This document shows positions 45,132 to 54,624 of a stretch of 64,000 nt of DNA, piece after piece. Where the stretch lies: IMG/VR virus record IMGVR_UViG_3300029982_000016, positions 1 through 64,000 of that record; one strand, given 5' to 3'. The stretch comes from a virus. The notes under the pieces were generated by a model. It ran no database searches. It was not told the DNA's origin and saw nothing but the letters and a program-made list of their open reading frames with translations. The number at the start of each line of letters is the position of its first letter. Positions within the stretch are counted from its first letter, which is position 1. The translations under genes and the position numbers were made by a program.

Positions 45132-46490
45132 TTACCTGTCAGGAATGAATTGCTGACCTACCGTTTTCTCCACCTGAAATGTAAATGAGAAGTCCCATTT
45201 GAAAGGATTGCGTGCGTCTATCGTCCACTGAAGGGTCTTAAAGTAACCTTGATACACAAAGTTGCGATAGGACATGAGCACACCGCCGCGAGTGAGTACG
45301 TCATTGTTCCTTCCATTTTTTTGGGCGGAACTCATACCAAGCGTGGGCGACCAAGCCTGTATTCCTGTCCAATCGCGTGAGTTGCCTAAGTCATCTGTGT
45401 ACACATTATTCCAAAACCAAACCGACCCATTCATTTTGAAAAGAGCTAAAAACTCCATGAAGGCATCCTGTGCCGCTACACGAAAAGCATCCGTCTGAGT
45501 GAAGAAGGGGTTTCCTTTGGCTGCATTATTCATGACATCATCGAACGCTTGACCACTGGTAATCAACTTCTTCAAACCATCATTGATAGTGCGGGTGCTG
45601 TAGTAGTCGGTTAAACCAAACTGGTTCATAAAGACTCCAGTCGTGCATTGCCCCTCAATGAGGTCAGCTTGCATACCCCACATCGTAATATGGTGAGCCG
45701 TACGAGTGCGTTGGTGATGGTAAATATGTTTCATTGACCAGTTAACACTCTTCATGGAAGCGTTCAACTGAATCTGAATTGGGTTTCCTGTTTCCCCTTT
45801 GGATGAGAGTAGAAAGCTTTTGTTGTCATGCAGTATGACTTGAAAACTTACGGGTTGTACTTCAGCGCGAAGCCTTGGATTTCCCGTTATCAGACCATAG
45901 TCGTCGTACCACGGTGTGTTGTCCAGCCCTTCTTGGATTACGATCTGTGGCACCAAGGCATTTAGGTCAACATTCTGCGTATTGTTGTTCAATGGTTGAG
46001 CGGCCATACCAGTAACTGGTTGTGTGGCCCACGAAGGGTTGCCACCGGAGTTTGTTCCATCATAAATAGTGCCTCCGCTGTAATCCCCTCCAGCCTTTTG
46101 AAGAACTCCATCTACATATTTAGGGTTGGTGATGCCGTTCTTCATGACGCTACCCGCCCCTGAGTTATATGCAGCGATGGCTTGATAGGTATTTCCATTG
46201 AAGGTATTCATCAACTGCCCAAAATAAGCTGTCCCTGTGGTGACATTATCACCGGGGCTTAAAGACGCCGCGTTAGGAAATGAGCCAGTATTCAACTGCA
46301 TCAAACCATAATCAACACTCCCATTAGAGTTGTAGTTGATGGCATTTGGATTCCCTCCAGACTCTTGCATCATGATCCCCAACAAAATGTTAGGGTCGAT
46401 TTGAGGTCGGGTGGGGTTCGCCGCGTTCCAGTTATTCGCAGCGGAGACCACGGTTTGTTGCGAGTTGGTTACTGTTGATGAGTTAGGCAT
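45132..46490 (-). CDS. Tail hub protein with N-terminal lytic transglycosylase (SLT) domain
   Basis: A 452-aa protein just downstream of the tape measure. Residues 30-130 are a clear SLT/goose-lysozyme-like domain: ILLGIMMQESGGNP with probable catalytic E43, VDYGLMQLN near 66-73 and AIAAYNSGAGSV near 108-119. It would cut glycan strands of peptidoglycan during DNA entry. Residues 180-452 form a structural part shared in pattern with the 428-aa neighbour (YRNFVYQGYFKTLQWTIDA, PFKWDFSFTFQVEK). ATG at 46490, 3 nt after the tape measure stop. Confidence 0.75.
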   Translation of the reverse strand: MPNSSTVTNSQQTVVSAANNWNAANPTRPQIDPNILLGIMMQESGGNPNAINYNSNGSVDYGLMQLNTGSFPNAASLSPGDNVTTGTAYFGQLMNTFNGNTYQAIAAYNSGAGSVMKNGITNPKYVDGVLQKAGGDYSGGTIYDGTNSGGNPSWATQPVTGMAAQPLNNNTQNVDLNALVPQIVIQEGLDNTPWYDDYGLITGNPRLRAEVQPVSFQVILHDNKSFLLSSKGETGNPIQIQLNASMKSVNWSMKHIYHHQRTRTAHHITMWGMQADLIEGQCTTGVFMNQFGLTDYYSTRTINDGLKKLITSGQAFDDVMNNAAKGNPFFTQTDAFRVAAQDAFMEFLALFKMNGSVWFWNNVYTDDLGNSRDWTGIQAWSPTLGMSSAQKNGRNNDVLTRGGVLMSYRNFVYQGYFKTLQWTIDARNPFKWDFSFTFQVEKTVGQQFIPDR

Positions 46491-46493
46491 AGA

Positions 46494-49400
46494 TTACCAA
46501 CCTCCAACGGAGACCCCTGAATTACCAGAAAGATGAGGTGGCGGAGTCTGAACAGGAGCCCCTGCCGGTGCTGGTGTTTGAGTTTTCTGTTCTTTGGCTT
46601 TTCCTGCACCGGGAGTTGCCGCTTGAACTTGTTGTCCACCAACAAGCGTATTGTTTGTCGTCGTAGTAGAGTTGCCACTGTTGACATTACCAACTGTTGG
46701 GGTTTGTGATTTCACTTTAGTCGCTGCTGGAGTGTCTCCTGCTTGCTTCACATCAGGAGGGCCTACCAAAGAGATAACCTTACCTGTGGTTTTGTCATAA
46801 CCGATCCCTGCGTTTCCTTGAGCCCTTTGTTCCGCCGAAAGTCCGGCAAAAGCCCCCCGACCAGTCATCTGTAATTTGAAGTCGTTCATCATTTCCGCTC
46901 TTGCGGCGAAGAACTCGTCGTATTCTTTTTTTCGATCCCCTAAATTTCCGGCTGCTGCAAGAGGCTCAAGTTCTTGTAGACGTTGCTGAATAAATGAAGC
47001 CGATTTACCTTTAGCCGCCCCCTTAGCTGCGGGATCAACCCAATCCCAATTAGTGCCTGATCCATCCGGCTTAATTGAATTGACAATTTGATTTAACAAC
47101 TCAGAATCCGACATCGCTTGGTTGCTGGTCGCAGCCTCTTTTGCAGCAGCGGTCCCTTTAACATCCGCTTTTAACCCCCAGTGACTATCCATGATGTCGA
47201 ACATTTTTTGTAGCCATCCTGCTTTATTGATTAAAGCATCTTCTATACCCTCTAGGTACCCGTTGGTTGTCCTTGTCCCCATAGCCAAATCTGCGTTGTT
47301 CTTCAACACAGTCTCTATTGAATCTTTATGATGATCGTCAAGACTTTTAGTGATTACTGAATCACTGACGGCTCCAGTAAGTGCCCCTCGTTGCATCAAG
47401 GCCACATGGTTTTTCTCTTTCAAAACATTTTTGTCCATAGATTGATACGTCTTTTGGGCTTCACCGGGCTTGTATTGTATACCAAGGGCTGTAAGTTGTT
47501 TTCCATACTCGGCATCAATAGCCTCCTTACCCATTCCCGCTGTGGAGGAAGCCGAAAGCCCATTATAAAACTCATTAACGATAGAGTCAGATATGTCTCC
47601 CACAGCCGCACTTATCCGCAACATCTTATGCGGGTCTAAACCTAAAGGCTCTGACACTTGTTTTTGTAGAAGTGGATTTGTGTTTAATGCTTTTGTAGAA
47701 TTTGTAACAAGCTCTTCAGTGGATGTCCCTGCGGTGTCAAGTACATTGTTCAAATCATTCATTGTTGAGTTCATTCTTGAAAGAGCATTATCATCTGTGA
47801 CCCCCCCTATAGTGGCGGCGTTTAACCTTCCCATCTTCGACGCCTCAGCAGTCGCCATTGCATTTTTTGCATTTAGAAGATTGGGGCCTACAGCAGTTGT
47901 GAATGGATTAGATACCCCCCCTACTTTCTCTTTAATTTCATCAAACCTAGACTTAGCGGTGTCTAAATCTTTGGTCTTTGTTAAATCCAACCCCTTCCAA
48001 ATCTCTTCAGAAGCACCTTGTGGGGCATTCATGTGAGTCAACGCTTGGTCGATGGTGTCTTTATACTTTTTAATTTGTGTGGCAGCGTTGTCTTGCTGAC
48101 TCTTAGCATACCTCTGAAAAGCCGGGTTCGACATTGAGAACATTCCAAATAGACTCTGCTCATCAGTCTGAGGTTTACCCATAAGCGAAGTGAGGTTCTC
48201 TTTCAACTGATCGGCGTCCTCAGTCCCGCTGTTGCCCATAGCACGTAAAAGAGTTGTTACAGTTTCAATAGACTTACCCATACTATCGAACTGCCCGGTA
48301 ACATCATCAAGTAACTCCAGATATTTCCCTGTTGAAAGCCCCGCAGCAGTGATGTCCTTTCCAACAGTCCTGAAAAAAGTTTGTGTACCATCCAAAGTAA
48401 GCTTATAGTTCTGCATCATTTTAAGAGTCTGCTTCGTTCCTTCAACATCACTCAAACCCAGTTCACGAGCCTGTTTCATAGCAATTTCTGCGATGTCCCC
48501 CACCCCGCTATCTCTCATACCTGTGCCTTTGTTAGCAAGCCCGGAAATGTTAACTCCTGACTCTTGCATAGCTTGAGCAACGGCTATATTGCGTTCTGTA
48601 GTGACACCAAACCTGTTTAACCCAAAAGCCCTGAGGTTGTCTTTGGCATTCATCATCCCCTCAAGACCACCATGCTCACCTGTGAATATACCCCCTTTAC
48701 CGAGACTTTTCTCCATCTCTTGGCTCTGCTTAGCTACCGCATCAAAGGTGTCCTTAACAGCAAGCGTACCAGCAATGCCAAGACCAATAGGACCAGCTAG
48801 TTTGGTCAAAGCTCCAGCGCCCAAACTTTCAGCACCCCCAAGTACACCCCCAAGTACACCCCCCACTGCACCCGAACCTCCGGTCTCTTCCATTAACTTA
48901 CCGGCCATTTGGTTTGTAAACCCAAAACCTCCCATTGCATGTGCTGCAATTTTACGATCAATCCAATTACTTGGTCCTTTCCCCTCACTGCCGCCGCTAA
49001 GCATAGTGTCCATCATCAGTTTTTTAGTCTCTGGATGGTTAAATGCCCTCTTCATATCAAAATTACCCTCCCAATCGAAGAAGACATCTGCGTCAGGTCT
49101 CTCCTTTATTTTTTTAATGAGGTTTTTCTTGTTATCCTCCCACTGCGCTTTCTTCTCCGCAGTCTTATCCTCTCGATCTAATTTCACATCATGCGCTCGT
49201 TGTGCCGTCCGCCTTAAATTATGAACACGAGCGCCACCGCGACCCATGACATCATGTATATTCATGAATGCTTGGTTGAGTTTTCCTGTTTTTACAGTGT
49301 TATAGGCGCTGGTTATTTTAACGGTGCTATCTTCTACCGAGTGCATAATGGTTTTAAGTTGCTTAGCGAGTTCCACATCGGATTTTAATGACTTATTTGA

Positions 49401-49850
49401 CTCCCCTTTATGCTTCTCAAGTAGCCTTTCCCCTTCTATCAAATCAGTTTGAACACGCCTAAGATTACGGTGTTCTGTCGTATTTTCTTTAGTGGTCTTC
49501 AAAAGATGCTCAACTTCGCTTCGCATCTTTTGAACCTCTTTTGTAGCCTGTCCAAAGCTTATATTCTGACTTAGCTTCTTCGAAGCTGCAATGATAGACT
49601 TGAGGTTATCCCTCACACTCCCTGTATGGTTCACCAAATCTTCGGCACTAGTTGCTGTTGCTTCAAATGCCTTTTTTTGAAACTCAAAGAATTCCTCCAG
49701 TCTATTAACCAGTTTATCCACTGATTGTGCCATCCGAAGGGCAGCAACAGAAACATCCACAGAAGCTGTGGCTTGTCCAATATTCGCAGCTTCGCCGGGG
49801 GCAGCACTTCCTGTGCTTGTTGTATCGTCAGCAGGTAGGTCTTCGGGCAT
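46494..49850 (-). CDS. Tape measure protein
   Basis: A 1118-aa protein, the longest in the proximal cluster and correctly placed between a chaperone-type gene and the hub. Residues 40-240 are charged helices with coiled-coil character (KLVNRLEEFFEFQKKAFEA, MRSEVEHLLKTTKENT). Residues about 310-370 are a Gly/Ala/Leu-rich hydrophobic segment (GGVLGGVLGGAESLGAG, AGPIGLGIAGTLAVKD), as in tape measures that insert into the host membrane. Repeating helical parts follow, and the last 100 residues are Pro/Gln/Thr-rich. By the usual 0.15 nm per residue, the tail would be near 165 nm long. No peptidase or lysozyme motif seen. Confidence 0.75.
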   Translation of the reverse strand: MPEDLPADDTTSTGSAAPGEAANIGQATASVDVSVAALRMAQSVDKLVNRLEEFFEFQKKAFEATATSAEDLVNHTGSVRDNLKSIIAASKKLSQNISFGQATKEVQKMRSEVEHLLKTTKENTTEHRNLRRVQTDLIEGERLLEKHKGESNKSLKSDVELAKQLKTIMHSVEDSTVKITSAYNTVKTGKLNQAFMNIHDVMGRGGARVHNLRRTAQRAHDVKLDREDKTAEKKAQWEDNKKNLIKKIKERPDADVFFDWEGNFDMKRAFNHPETKKLMMDTMLSGGSEGKGPSNWIDRKIAAHAMGGFGFTNQMAGKLMEETGGSGAVGGVLGGVLGGAESLGAGALTKLAGPIGLGIAGTLAVKDTFDAVAKQSQEMEKSLGKGGIFTGEHGGLEGMMNAKDNLRAFGLNRFGVTTERNIAVAQAMQESGVNISGLANKGTGMRDSGVGDIAEIAMKQARELGLSDVEGTKQTLKMMQNYKLTLDGTQTFFRTVGKDITAAGLSTGKYLELLDDVTGQFDSMGKSIETVTTLLRAMGNSGTEDADQLKENLTSLMGKPQTDEQSLFGMFSMSNPAFQRYAKSQQDNAATQIKKYKDTIDQALTHMNAPQGASEEIWKGLDLTKTKDLDTAKSRFDEIKEKVGGVSNPFTTAVGPNLLNAKNAMATAEASKMGRLNAATIGGVTDDNALSRMNSTMNDLNNVLDTAGTSTEELVTNSTKALNTNPLLQKQVSEPLGLDPHKMLRISAAVGDISDSIVNEFYNGLSASSTAGMGKEAIDAEYGKQLTALGIQYKPGEAQKTYQSMDKNVLKEKNHVALMQRGALTGAVSDSVITKSLDDHHKDSIETVLKNNADLAMGTRTTNGYLEGIEDALINKAGWLQKMFDIMDSHWGLKADVKGTAAAKEAATSNQAMSDSELLNQIVNSIKPDGSGTNWDWVDPAAKGAAKGKSASFIQQRLQELEPLAAAGNLGDRKKEYDEFFAARAEMMNDFKLQMTGRGAFAGLSAEQRAQGNAGIGYDKTTGKVISLVGPPDVKQAGDTPAATKVKSQTPTVGNVNSGNSTTTTNNTLVGGQQVQAATPGAGKAKEQKTQTPAPAGAPVQTPPPHLSGNSGVSVGGW

Positions 49851-49853
49851 TAG

Positions 49854-50486
49854 TTACTCTTCCTTTTCAAACATTTGTTTTACTGAATCTTCAATTATTT
49901 CCTTGCTGGTATCTTCAATCTCCCGCATCACTGTCTCCATAAATCGACGTTCAACTTCAGTCATAATGGTAGAGTCCGGGAATTCCGCCTGATACCGTTT
50001 TTCGATCTTGTCAGAGTGAACCATGGCAATCTTCCAAAGAGTCTGCACCAGTTCTTGCCCCCAACCTAAGATGACATTGCGGAGAACTATTTGAACATCA
50101 CGCTTAACACCATCTACGTCGGTAATAGCCGCCTTTTGCTCCCGAAGGCTTCGAATATCTACCCCATCAATCCAAGATATGGAACGAGAGAGTATTTCCA
50201 CTCGAATGCGTTGAACCCATGCGTATCCCTTAAATTCTTCAGCGGATACGAGAGCGTTAAGTTCTTCATCGGTAGGCATATTAGTGATGCGAAGCCTAAC
50301 GTTTCTACCTGTCCGACTGGTAAAAGTCAAAATCTCTTCATTTTCCTCAACCCCAAACCCCCTTAGACCGGCGATAATATCTTCGATAGAAGTGGGTTTG
50401 TTAACTGGTATAGTGGCTGTTGGAGTGGCTGTTGGAACAGCGGTCTCAATCTTCTCAGAGGGTAATACATAAACGTTGTCTTCCAT
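49854..50486 (-). CDS. Probable tail assembly chaperone
   Basis: A 210-aa protein with AGGAGC before the ATG, 3 nt upstream of the tape measure. After a Pro/Thr-rich N-terminus (residues 12-35), it has a compact mixed domain (VRLRITNMPTDEELNALVS, FKGYAWVQRIRVEILSRSI) and an acidic helical C-terminus (EIIEDSVKQMFEKEE). The position and mixed alpha/beta-then-acidic layout suit a tape-measure chaperone. No slippery frameshift site producing a longer form was seen. The assignment is positional. Confidence 0.45.
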   Translation of the reverse strand: MEDNVYVLPSEKIETAVPTATPTATIPVNKPTSIEDIIAGLRGFGVEENEEILTFTSRTGRNVRLRITNMPTDEELNALVSAEEFKGYAWVQRIRVEILSRSISWIDGVDIRSLREQKAAITDVDGVKRDVQIVLRNVILGWGQELVQTLWKIAMVHSDKIEKRYQAEFPDSTIMTEVERRFMETVMREIEDTSKEIIEDSVKQMFEKEE

Positions 50487-50542
50487 AAAAGCTCCTATTA
50501 GATGAAATAGTTCCTAAAAACTAGCTAAAACTTATGTGTTGT

Positions 50543-50551
50543 TGGTATACT
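50543..50551 (+). promoter_or_regulatory. Extended -10 promoter for the rightward membrane protein gene
   Basis: TGG followed by TATACT (50546-50551) makes an extended -10 element. No good -35 was found. The 16 nt between the -10 and the ATG contain GGAGGAG, so this message would have a short leader with a strong ribosome site. Confidence 0.5.
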
Positions 50552-50567
50552 GTGAGTGGAGGAGTCC

Positions 50568-51134
50568 ATGGAAAACCAAAACCCACAAAATGCGTACTAC
50601 GAAACCATGAACACGGTGTTGACCCCTGTTCAATTTGTTATTGATGGTGTTAAGGGTGTCCTTTTTCTTGTCCTCGTTGTCACCCTCGGTCTTATCTACC
50701 CAATAATCCAGTTGTGCAATGGGGAGCCCTTGTCACTGGCCTCAATCCTCGTTCCGACTTTTACGGTCCTCGCGATTTTCACCTTCTTTTATGCTCCCTT
50801 GTACACCGTTTTCGGTGGGATTATATCCATTGTGATTGCCGCAGCCGAAGGCGATTTCATCATAAAGAACATGTCTAAGGAAGGGGATGTCTCCCTGCTC
50901 TTCGCCTTCCTCATCGTCGGCATCCTGCAACGGTATATCCGCCATCGTTTATTTGACCCACCGAAGGAACCCAAGCCAAAACGATTAAGCATTCAAGAGC
51001 AATTCAACCAAGCAAATCTTGAAGTTTGTACCCATCAATATGACACGATGGATAGAGACGTGAGGGGTTATATGATTGAACGTTATGGTCATGATTACCT
51101 CAAATGGCCTCGACCTTGGCCGTCGCGGTTGTAG
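50568..51134 (+). CDS. Polytopic membrane protein, single rightward gene among tail genes
   Basis: A 188-aa protein; the ATG at 50568 follows GGAGGAG. Three or four hydrophobic segments are visible: near residues 25-47 (GVLFLVLVVTLGLIYPII), 55-80 (LASILVPTFTVLAIFTFFY), 82-100 (TVFGGIISIVIAAAEG) and 112-125 (LLFAFLIVGIL), then a basic soluble tail (PPKEPKPKRLS). The number of helices would suit a holin or a host-membrane modifier, but the length and the tail are unusual. It overlaps the convergent 51100-51300 by 35 nt. Family unknown. Confidence 0.5.
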   Translation: MENQNPQNAYYETMNTVLTPVQFVIDGVKGVLFLVLVVTLGLIYPIIQLCNGEPLSLASILVPTFTVLAIFTFFYAPLYTVFGGIISIVIAAAEGDFIIKNMSKEGDVSLLFAFLIVGILQRYIRHRLFDPPKEPKPKRLSIQEQFNQANLEVCTHQYDTMDRDVRGYMIERYGHDYLKWPRPWPSRL

Positions 51135-51300
51135 TCTCGCTGTACTTTTTGCAGTGTTGTTGGTCAAATGCGGCCATAACCCGCTCATGCTCGTCGGGAT
51201 TATGAATGAAGGCATCAAGTTCTTTGAGTAGGCCGGGAATCGAGTCGTCCCGGTCTAACTCGAAGCCATTTGATACCGAACGTGTGGTGTTGATTTTCAT
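51100..51300 (-). CDS. Small protein (66 aa) sharing a helical motif with its upstream neighbour
   Basis: ATG at 51300 with GAGGAG upstream. Residues 24-50 (GLLKELDAFIHNP, then HERVMAAFDQQH) match a helix in the 366-aa protein encoded just upstream (GMLKELHGMLAND, then HEQLMAKFEKQQ). The C-terminus is Thr/Ala-rich. It probably arose by partial duplication of that gene. It overlaps the end of the opposite membrane-protein gene. Confidence 0.5.
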   Translation of the reverse strand: MKINTTRSVSNGFELDRDDSIPGLLKELDAFIHNPDEHERVMAAFDQQHCKKYSETTTATAKVEAI

Positions 51301-51346
51301 AAATCACTCCTCTACCTTGAGGTTCCTCAAGTCCTTAAAATAAAAA

Positions 51347-52447
51347 TCACTGATACCGCTTTATTCTCTCCACCGGATTGGGTGTGGTCTCCGTCTTACT
51401 GCGGTCAATTGGAGCCGGAGCCATTCTACCTTTTTTAAGGTCTTTCTCCCTTTGACGTACATCAGCATCTGTCTCCACCCGGATGGTCTCTTCATTGATA
51501 CCCGGACCACCGCGACGACGAGACATGGCTTCAATCGCCTTCCTACGCTCCTCGGCTGCGTCAATTTGCTGCTTCTCGAACTTCGCCATAAGCTGCTCAT
51601 GACGGTCGTTCGCCAACATACCATGGAGTTCCTTGAGCATACCTTCACGGGTCTCCAAGTTTTCCGCGTGAGCCCAGCCATCATCGAGGTCAGTAGCCTC
51701 GTGGGATTTGACAAGGCTCTCCCATGGTTCCATACTATTCGCGGCAAGCTGCCGGGATGTCTTTTTCAACTCTGCCGCCAAGGGGTCTACACTCTTTCCT
51801 GCCATAGGACGAACCTGCAAGACGGCGTTCCAGCTTGCATCCAATCGCACCTTTGCTTGCTCCCGGTAGACACACAAAGAAGCCCACAGTCGAGCGTGAT
51901 CCGAAGGCACTAGAATCTTCATAGTGTTCCCATCAGGGAGGTCAATAACTCGATTCTCAAACGATGTAAGACGTGTTCCTTGACCATGCCACAGGTTCTC
52001 GGAGACAAATGTACTGGTGAACGCTGATATATAGGGGAAAAGAGAAATGTCGTAATCAGACATTTTCTGAACTAACATAATCAGATTGCGGAACTCCAAT
52101 GGGCTTAAATCCTCTATCTCTGGTCGAGTAAGAGTTGTAGCCAGAGTAAGAACTGTCACGAGATACTCGTTTGAATCGAACAACCATCGGGACAACCTAC
52201 GACGTTCTGTATGATGAATACCTCTTACCCACCCAATCTGCTTACCTTCAACCAACATAGGCCGGATACGGGCTCCTACCTCAAGAAGCTCATCACAGTT
52301 ATCAACAATAGAGGTGCGGACGGTCTGGATGTATTCACTAGGAGTCTTCTGAGACACCCCCTCATTGATTTTCCGCATCAGGTCTACACCCGATGGGATG
52401 TTGGGGTTTTGCTTAGCTGCATTCCTGAGTTGGTTTTTACTTACCAT
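51347..52447 (-). CDS. Hypothetical tail-assembly-region protein (366 aa)
   Basis: I choose the ATG at 52447, which overlaps the upstream stop and follows GAGGAT; a longer frame starts at 52486 without a site. The sequence is helical and soluble: TVRTSIVDNCDELLEVGARI early, LEFRNLIMLVQKMSDYDISL in the middle. A highly charged C-terminal third carries KFEKQQIDAAEERRKAIEAM and a Pro-rich tail. No family recognised. Position before the chaperone and tape measure suggests a tail-assembly or connector role. Confidence 0.5.
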   Translation of the reverse strand: MVSKNQLRNAAKQNPNIPSGVDLMRKINEGVSQKTPSEYIQTVRTSIVDNCDELLEVGARIRPMLVEGKQIGWVRGIHHTERRRLSRWLFDSNEYLVTVLTLATTLTRPEIEDLSPLEFRNLIMLVQKMSDYDISLFPYISAFTSTFVSENLWHGQGTRLTSFENRVIDLPDGNTMKILVPSDHARLWASLCVYREQAKVRLDASWNAVLQVRPMAGKSVDPLAAELKKTSRQLAANSMEPWESLVKSHEATDLDDGWAHAENLETREGMLKELHGMLANDRHEQLMAKFEKQQIDAAEERRKAIEAMSRRRGGPGINEETIRVETDADVRQREKDLKKGRMAPAPIDRSKTETTPNPVERIKRYQ

Positions 52448-52940
52448 TCTTATCCTCGGTGGCTCTAACTGCCCCACGGTAACCACCCTCTTTACGTTGG
52501 GCGGCGAGTAGGATTCTCTGTTCTAACTCACGGGTCTCAGCTAACTCCTGAGACCCAAACTTAGACTCCATCTCTTGCATCGACCTATCATGAACCACAT
52601 CCTCTTCACCCTCATCCAATTCAACCTGTTTACTATATTGAACAGGCTCCGGGGCACAATACAACATGGATGTAGTAAACTTCCGGGCCGGAGGGAAAGA
52701 GCTCCGCCAAACCTTGAACACTCGGTCCACGTAAGGAGCCGGGATTGCTGCCATCACACGCATAGCTTCTTCAAAACTAGGCTTAATCCCGGAGACCGTC
52801 AACAAAGCGTGAGCCAACAGAATTCGCTGGGGGTCTTTACCCTTCTCAAACTTAATGGCGGCGTGCTCACGCCATCTCATTTTTTTGAACTGAAAGGTAT
52901 AGTTTAGAAGCTTAACTTCAACCTGTTCTAACTGTTCCAT
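52437..52940 (-). CDS. Hypothetical protein (167 aa), first gene of the leftward tail operon
   Basis: Starts at ATG 52940 with no visible ribosome site. The N-terminal 100 residues read like a small tail assembly factor (VEVKLLNYTFQFKKMRWREH, then DPQRILLAHALLTVSG). The C-terminal part is acidic and then basic (VELDEGEEDVVHDR, LEQRILLAAQRKEGG). A similar pairing of a short VKL..YTF.F.K protein with a longer helical one occurs upstream of tape measures in other phages, but I cannot name the family. It faces the replication operon across a 178-nt gap. Confidence 0.45.
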   Translation of the reverse strand: MEQLEQVEVKLLNYTFQFKKMRWREHAAIKFEKGKDPQRILLAHALLTVSGIKPSFEEAMRVMAAIPAPYVDRVFKVWRSSFPPARKFTTSMLYCAPEPVQYSKQVELDEGEEDVVHDRSMQEMESKFGSQELAETRELEQRILLAAQRKEGGYRGAVRATEDKNGK

Positions 52941-53040
52941 ACATCGAATGAACGAAAAGCCGCTTTCTCTAAAATCGCTGTCACCGCACGAACCGAGTAT
53001 TAAGGGTTATTCGGGCACGTACACCCCGACGTAACACTAT

Positions 53041-53069
53041 GGTAGGCAGCTACCCCATCACTGCCTACC
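53041..53069 (+). promoter_or_regulatory. Perfect 9-bp hairpin in the leader of the replication operon
   Basis: GGTAGGCAG (53041-53049) and CTGCCTACC (53061-53069) pair perfectly around an 11-nt loop; TCTCTTTTC follows. It lies in the 178-nt gap between the leftward tail operon and the rightward helicase gene, the only gap of that size there. It could be an attenuator, an RNA-processing site or a binding site for a dimeric protein. The rest of the gap shows no clear promoter. Confidence 0.5.
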
Positions 53070-53118
53070 TCTCTTTTCAATGAAGATGGGGAAGAGAGAC
53101 TATGAATGGGGATTAACA

Positions 53119-54624
53119 ATGCCAGCCTACCTCACTGAGATGGTGTATCGTCTCTGCACCAAAGACCTATACTCCTTTTACCTGCAAAATAAGTCGGCCT
53201 TTCTATGGATAGCCCGACGTTGGGTAGATGGTGATAGGGATGAGACTGTAAACCTTCCTACATTTCGAGCAGTTATACTACACTATCAGAAGCGGCAACG
53301 TTCTCCGGGAAGTGTAGGCGCTCTACTCTATTACGTAACCCACAACACAGACCAGATAAAAGAGTTCAAACAAATTGAGGGGCTCAACGATAACATAACC
53401 CAGTTGGCCGAATATACGTCAGAGAGTGAAGACCTTACTCTGGATAATAACCTATTGTTTGATACCTTACTTGCAACCGCCCGAAAAAGATGGATTGCAA
53501 ATCAATGTAAAGTGGCTGGTGGGATTGCCAATGGTAATGAGACCCCTGACAAGTTAAAAGAGTCAGGACCAGATGCTGCCATCTCATGGCTGCGTGGACA
53601 GCTTGCCCAAGACTTCACCCCTGAGATACCCGCACCCGCAGGTATTCTCCATGAGAAGACACAAACTATTCGCGAGGGAGTGGTTGACCGGCTGAAGGAA
53701 AATAAAGGTGACCGATTCCCTATTGGCCTCCCACATATAGATGAGTGCGTTAAGGTAGGCAAGCAGAATTTGAGGTTCCTTGCCGCATTGGGTATGTCAG
53801 GTGATGGTAAAACCACACTGACAAACTTCATCTGCTACAACTGGCTCAAGCAGGGAGCGCACATTCTTTACTGCTCGACAGAGCATAACCCCCAAGAAAT
53901 TTGGGAGTTCATGGCGTTCCTTCACCAATCGCATCCTGATTATGACTTTGAGTTACCACCCCTAAATGACTGGGATGGAGAAAAAAGCAAAATTACACCG
54001 CAAGACTTAGCCAACCTGAGTCGGATATTGAAAGACATTGAGACTCGGAAGAATTTACCGGGACTCCTCGATTGTCAGCAGTTCCGCGACTGGGATAGTA
54101 TTGTTGACCATCTCAATCAAAACCACAAAGCTAACCAGTATGACATCCTCATCATTGACTATATAGGTCGTTTGGATACTCCGGGTGATGCTCGATTCCG
54201 TGAACAAGCACAAAAGAAGCTTGTGCATGATGTACAAGGACTTACCCGTTCGTTTGATAGCAACAAAGGGCTCGTTGTACTTACCCCTATTCAAGTCAAC
54301 CGTGAAGGCAACAAGAAGGCTCAGAAGGCTGAGGAAGGGGAGGCTCGTTACGATTTGAATGCCATCTCTACCGTCTCTGAGTTCCAACATGATCTTGACC
54401 TGTGTCTTTCTGTCTGGTCGGATGACGACATGAAAATGGGGGACCAGATTGAAATTCAACAGATTAAGCAACGTAAGGGTCGTCGCGCCCCCACAATCAA
54501 AATGATGCTCAACCCAAATAGCGGGGCGTTTGAATATATGAAGGACGGAGTTACTAAACAGGTTGGCGACAATAAATCCCCCGAGACACTCGGGAATTTC
54601 ACTGAGGAAGAGCTTGGAATATGA
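53119..54624 (+). CDS. Replicative DNA helicase, DnaB-like (RecA-fold)
   Basis: A 501-aa protein; I take the ATG at 53119 because GGGGA lies 6-7 nt upstream, while the ATG at 53080 has no site. The N-terminal 170 residues are helical. The RecA-type domain has Walker A GMSGDGKTT near residue 225 (preceded by FLAALG), a YCSTEH segment and Walker B YDILIIDYIGRL near residue 348. QREGN/VLTPIQVNREG near 393 and the late QQIKQRKGRRAP match DnaB H3/H4-type motifs. It unwinds the phage replication fork, probably loaded by the DnaC-like protein at 55713. It overlaps the next gene by 4 nt. Confidence 0.8.
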   Translation: MPAYLTEMVYRLCTKDLYSFYLQNKSAFLWIARRWVDGDRDETVNLPTFRAVILHYQKRQRSPGSVGALLYYVTHNTDQIKEFKQIEGLNDNITQLAEYTSESEDLTLDNNLLFDTLLATARKRWIANQCKVAGGIANGNETPDKLKESGPDAAISWLRGQLAQDFTPEIPAPAGILHEKTQTIREGVVDRLKENKGDRFPIGLPHIDECVKVGKQNLRFLAALGMSGDGKTTLTNFICYNWLKQGAHILYCSTEHNPQEIWEFMAFLHQSHPDYDFELPPLNDWDGEKSKITPQDLANLSRILKDIETRKNLPGLLDCQQFRDWDSIVDHLNQNHKANQYDILIIDYIGRLDTPGDARFREQAQKKLVHDVQGLTRSFDSNKGLVVLTPIQVNREGNKKAQKAEEGEARYDLNAISTVSEFQHDLDLCLSVWSDDDMKMGDQIEIQQIKQRKGRRAPTIKMMLNPNSGAFEYMKDGVTKQVGDNKSPETLGNFTEEELGI

